From: Streptomyces sp. R33
GTDB taxonomy: Bacteria; Actinomycetota; Actinomycetes; Streptomycetales; Streptomycetaceae
Assembly (NCBI RefSeq): GCF_041200175.1
Contig: NZ_CP165727.1
Location: forward strand, 2,542,001 to 2,606,000
Direction: 5' to 3'
DNA: 64,000 bases
Both the position numbers and the translations under genes were made by a program. The stretch's first letter is position 1. Each line of letters begins with the position of its first letter. The notes under the pieces were generated by a model, which was not told the DNA's origin, made no database searches, and saw only the letters and a program-made list of their open reading frames with translations. Positions 62,699-64,000 of the stretch are shown in pieces.

Positions 62699-63532
62699 TC
62701 AGCGCTCATGGGGTGTGGGGCTTTCCGTGGGTGTGGGCGTCGGGGTCGGGGTGGGCTTCGGGCTCGGCATCGGCGGGCTCGGACTCGGCGTCGGGCGCCC
62801 GGAGTCCGGGCCCGGGGAGCCCGAGGGGTCCGGGGCCGACGGCCCGGGGCCGGGGCTCTCGCCCGGGCCGCGGCCGCCGTGCGGAGCCGAAGGGCTCGGG
62901 GAGGTCCCGGACCCGGAGGATCCGCCGCCCTTCCCGCCGGTGCCGGGTTCCTTCCCGGGGCCGGCGGGCCCGCCGTCGTTCACCTTGTGCGTGCCGCCGG
63001 ACCAGATGGTTCCGCCGCCCTGGCTGATCGCCGTACCGGAGAAGGCCTCGTACGCGCCGAGGCCGCCGAGCGCGAGGGCGAAGGCCGCGCCCGAGGCCAC
63101 CGCCGTGCGCTTCCAGCCCCGTACGCGGGTGCCGTGCACGGTGGCCTCGCCGAACTCCTCGGAGGGAGGGACCGCACGGAGCAGCAGGGTGCCGCCGGCC
63201 GCCTCCTCCCCATGGGGCAGCGGGACCTGACGGGCCCTGGGACGGGCGCTCTCGCGCAGCTGGTCGCCGGTGCGCTTGAAGAGGTGCTGGATGACGGGGC
63301 CGCCGGCGGTGGCGACCACGCTCACCACGCCGGCGCCGAGGATGGTCCCGTAGACGCCGAGCTGCGAGGCGAGCAGGGCCGCCGCGACGGTGGCGAGGGA
63401 GGAACCCGCGATCTGGGCCACGCTCAGATCGAGCCTCTTCTTTTCCGTCCCGTCCGTCCCCTCCGTCCCCTGCGTCCCCTGCGTCCCGGACCCCGGTCCG
63501 GCTGCCGGCGCGGCCTTCCGACCCATCCTCAT
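62699..63532 (-). CDS. Pro/Ser-rich single-pass membrane protein of unknown function
   Basis: A 277-residue protein. The N-terminus has short GTQ/GTEGTDG repeats, then a hydrophobic hairpin (about 40-85: VAQIAGSSLATVAAALLASQ and VYGTILGAGVVSVVATAG). A basic linker leads to a second hydrophobic helix (about 140-160, TAVASGAAFALALGGLGAYEA). The last 90 residues are a disordered Gly/Ser/Pro tail ending in PTPTPTPTESPTP. It resembles Streptomyces envelope proteins with extracellular Pro-rich tails. Start could be the ATG at 63526. Function is unknown. Confidence 0.75.
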   Translation of the reverse strand: MRMGRKAAPAAGPGSGTQGTQGTEGTDGTEKKRLDLSVAQIAGSSLATVAAALLASQLGVYGTILGAGVVSVVATAGGPVIQHLFKRTGDQLRESARPRARQVPLPHGEEAAGGTLLLRAVPPSEEFGEATVHGTRVRGWKRTAVASGAAFALALGGLGAYEAFSGTAISQGGGTIWSGGTHKVNDGGPAGPGKEPGTGGKGGGSSGSGTSPSPSAPHGGRGPGESPGPGPSAPDPSGSPGPDSGRPTPSPSPPMPSPKPTPTPTPTPTESPTPHER

Positions 63533-63818
63533 CCCCTGCGTGTGCTGCCTCTCGCGACCTCTCGCGCTTCACCGCTCTCAGCAGTTACTGACCGCCGGGC
63601 GAAAGGGATAGTTCCGTTTCTGGGGATTCTGTGAAGCAAGACACCCGAAAACGGGCGCGGCCGCAGGTCCGGCCCGATTCAGGGCAGCCCAACTCCCACC
63701 GCCCACGACAAGTTCGGCGGCGCGGCGGTCCACCCAGGTGGCCCGAATGGAGTACTGTGGCGAGCCCTGGGGCCGTCCTTCCTTACGGATGTCCGGACTC
63801 GGGAGAGGGGGCCGACTG

Positions 63819-63884
63819 ATGGAGAAACGGCACTCGAGACCGGTGATCCCGCGGCATTGCACGGGTTCCTGCTGCGCACAGTAA
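63819..63884 (+). CDS. Possible 21-codon Cys-containing short frame
   Basis: ATG to TAA encodes MEKRHSRPVIPRHCTGSCCA plus Q, with three cysteines near the end. A purine-rich GGGAGAGGGGG lies about 8 bases upstream, a good ribosome-binding site. It ends 59 bp before the putative start at 63944. It could be an upstream regulatory frame or a tiny protein. The preceding 63533-63818 shows no other gene. Confidence 0.3.
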   Translation: MEKRHSRPVIPRHCTGSCCAQ

Positions 63885-63943
63885 CCGTTCGGTCACTGTG
63901 TGTGCCCAACAGGTAACCGTGCCATAACGGCGATCAAGGGCGC

Positions 63944-64000
63944 ATGCCCGACACGCCGGTTGAACTCGGCAAGGTTGTGGCAGGCTGCACCCGGGCAGGC
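63944..64000 (+). CDS. Possible gene start, cut by the window edge
   Basis: Nineteen codons from ATG 63944 (MPDTPVELGKVVAGCTRAG) stay open to the end of the window, preceded by AAGGG. The codon pattern is GC-rich at third positions. Too little is visible to assign a family. Confidence 0.35.
   Translation, partial: MPDTPVELGKVVAGCTRAG

Noticed and set aside
62706..63572. Alternative minus-strand frame overlapping the Pro-rich membrane protein
   Set aside because: It is Arg/Gly-rich without hydrophobic segments. The frame at 62699 has membrane helices and a typical Pro-rich tail.

Overview
This is high-GC actinobacterial chromosome, almost certainly Streptomyces. Codons overwhelmingly end in G or C, GTG starts are frequent, and many genes overlap by ATGA or GTGA. 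Streptomyces/actinobacterial families are abundant (DUF2470, DUF3093, DUF3159, DUF3710, DUF4193, a SepF-like protein, CutRS-type sensor, tandem Ser/Thr kinases). From memory, the gene content matches in reverse order a stretch of the S. coelicolor chromosome running from argF/arcA through a SepF-like gene to dut, cutRS and hemH. That is recollection, not a comparison. I see no prophage, IS element, CRISPR array, rRNA or tRNA; this reads as core chromosome with a few metabolic islands.

Layout. (1) 1-6041: aromatic acyl-CoA catabolism, with a CoA ligase (5' end cut off), PaaX-type regulator, GNAT protein, fused flavin monooxygenase/old-yellow-enzyme protein and enoyl-CoA hydratase. (2) 6226-9267: ornithine carbamoyltransferase and arginine deiminase under a possible ARG box, plus a small secreted protein. 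(3) 9430-13454: Pnkp-Hen1 RNA-repair pair. (4) 13465-20701: an orphan C-terminal module, homocysteine methyltransferase, F420-type oxidoreductase, small proteins, an ATPase-MazG pair, a SepF-like gene, a DUF2470 gene behind a near-consensus iron box, and a quinone-oxidoreductase-like enzyme.

(5) 20796-28474: an eight-gene leftward sulfur-scavenging operon (TauD dioxygenase, FMN reductase, SsuA/B/C-type transporter, NtaA-type monooxygenase, AprA-like flavoprotein, two-cluster ferredoxin). It has a long leader containing a possible leaderless Cys-containing short ORF. (6) 29341-34424: methylmalonyl-CoA mutase subunits and the MeaB chaperone. (7) 34497-36121: asparaginase divergent from an Lrp/AsnC regulator. 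(8) 36162-41550: two Ser/Thr kinases with PQQ-like domains flanking a pseudokinase.

(9) 41651-51297: TrmA-like RNA methyltransferase, then potassium-related genes: KimA-like permease, two RCK/TrkA proteins, DUF3159 and OB-fold genes, KdpE and KdpD without KdpFABC. (10) 51477-57461: DUF3710, dUTPase, thioesterase, DUF3093, a hypothetical, DUF4193 and a CutRS-like two-component system. (11) 57706-64000: a 55-aa protein, inositol-monophosphatase-family enzyme, coproporphyrin ferrochelatase under an iron-box-like site, MFS transporter, D-arabinono-1,4-lactone oxidase, a Pro-rich membrane protein, and two uncertain starts at the right edge.

Starts were chosen by homology to usual N-termini, visible ribosome-binding sites and operon overlaps. 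All similarity statements rest on recognising motifs by eye.
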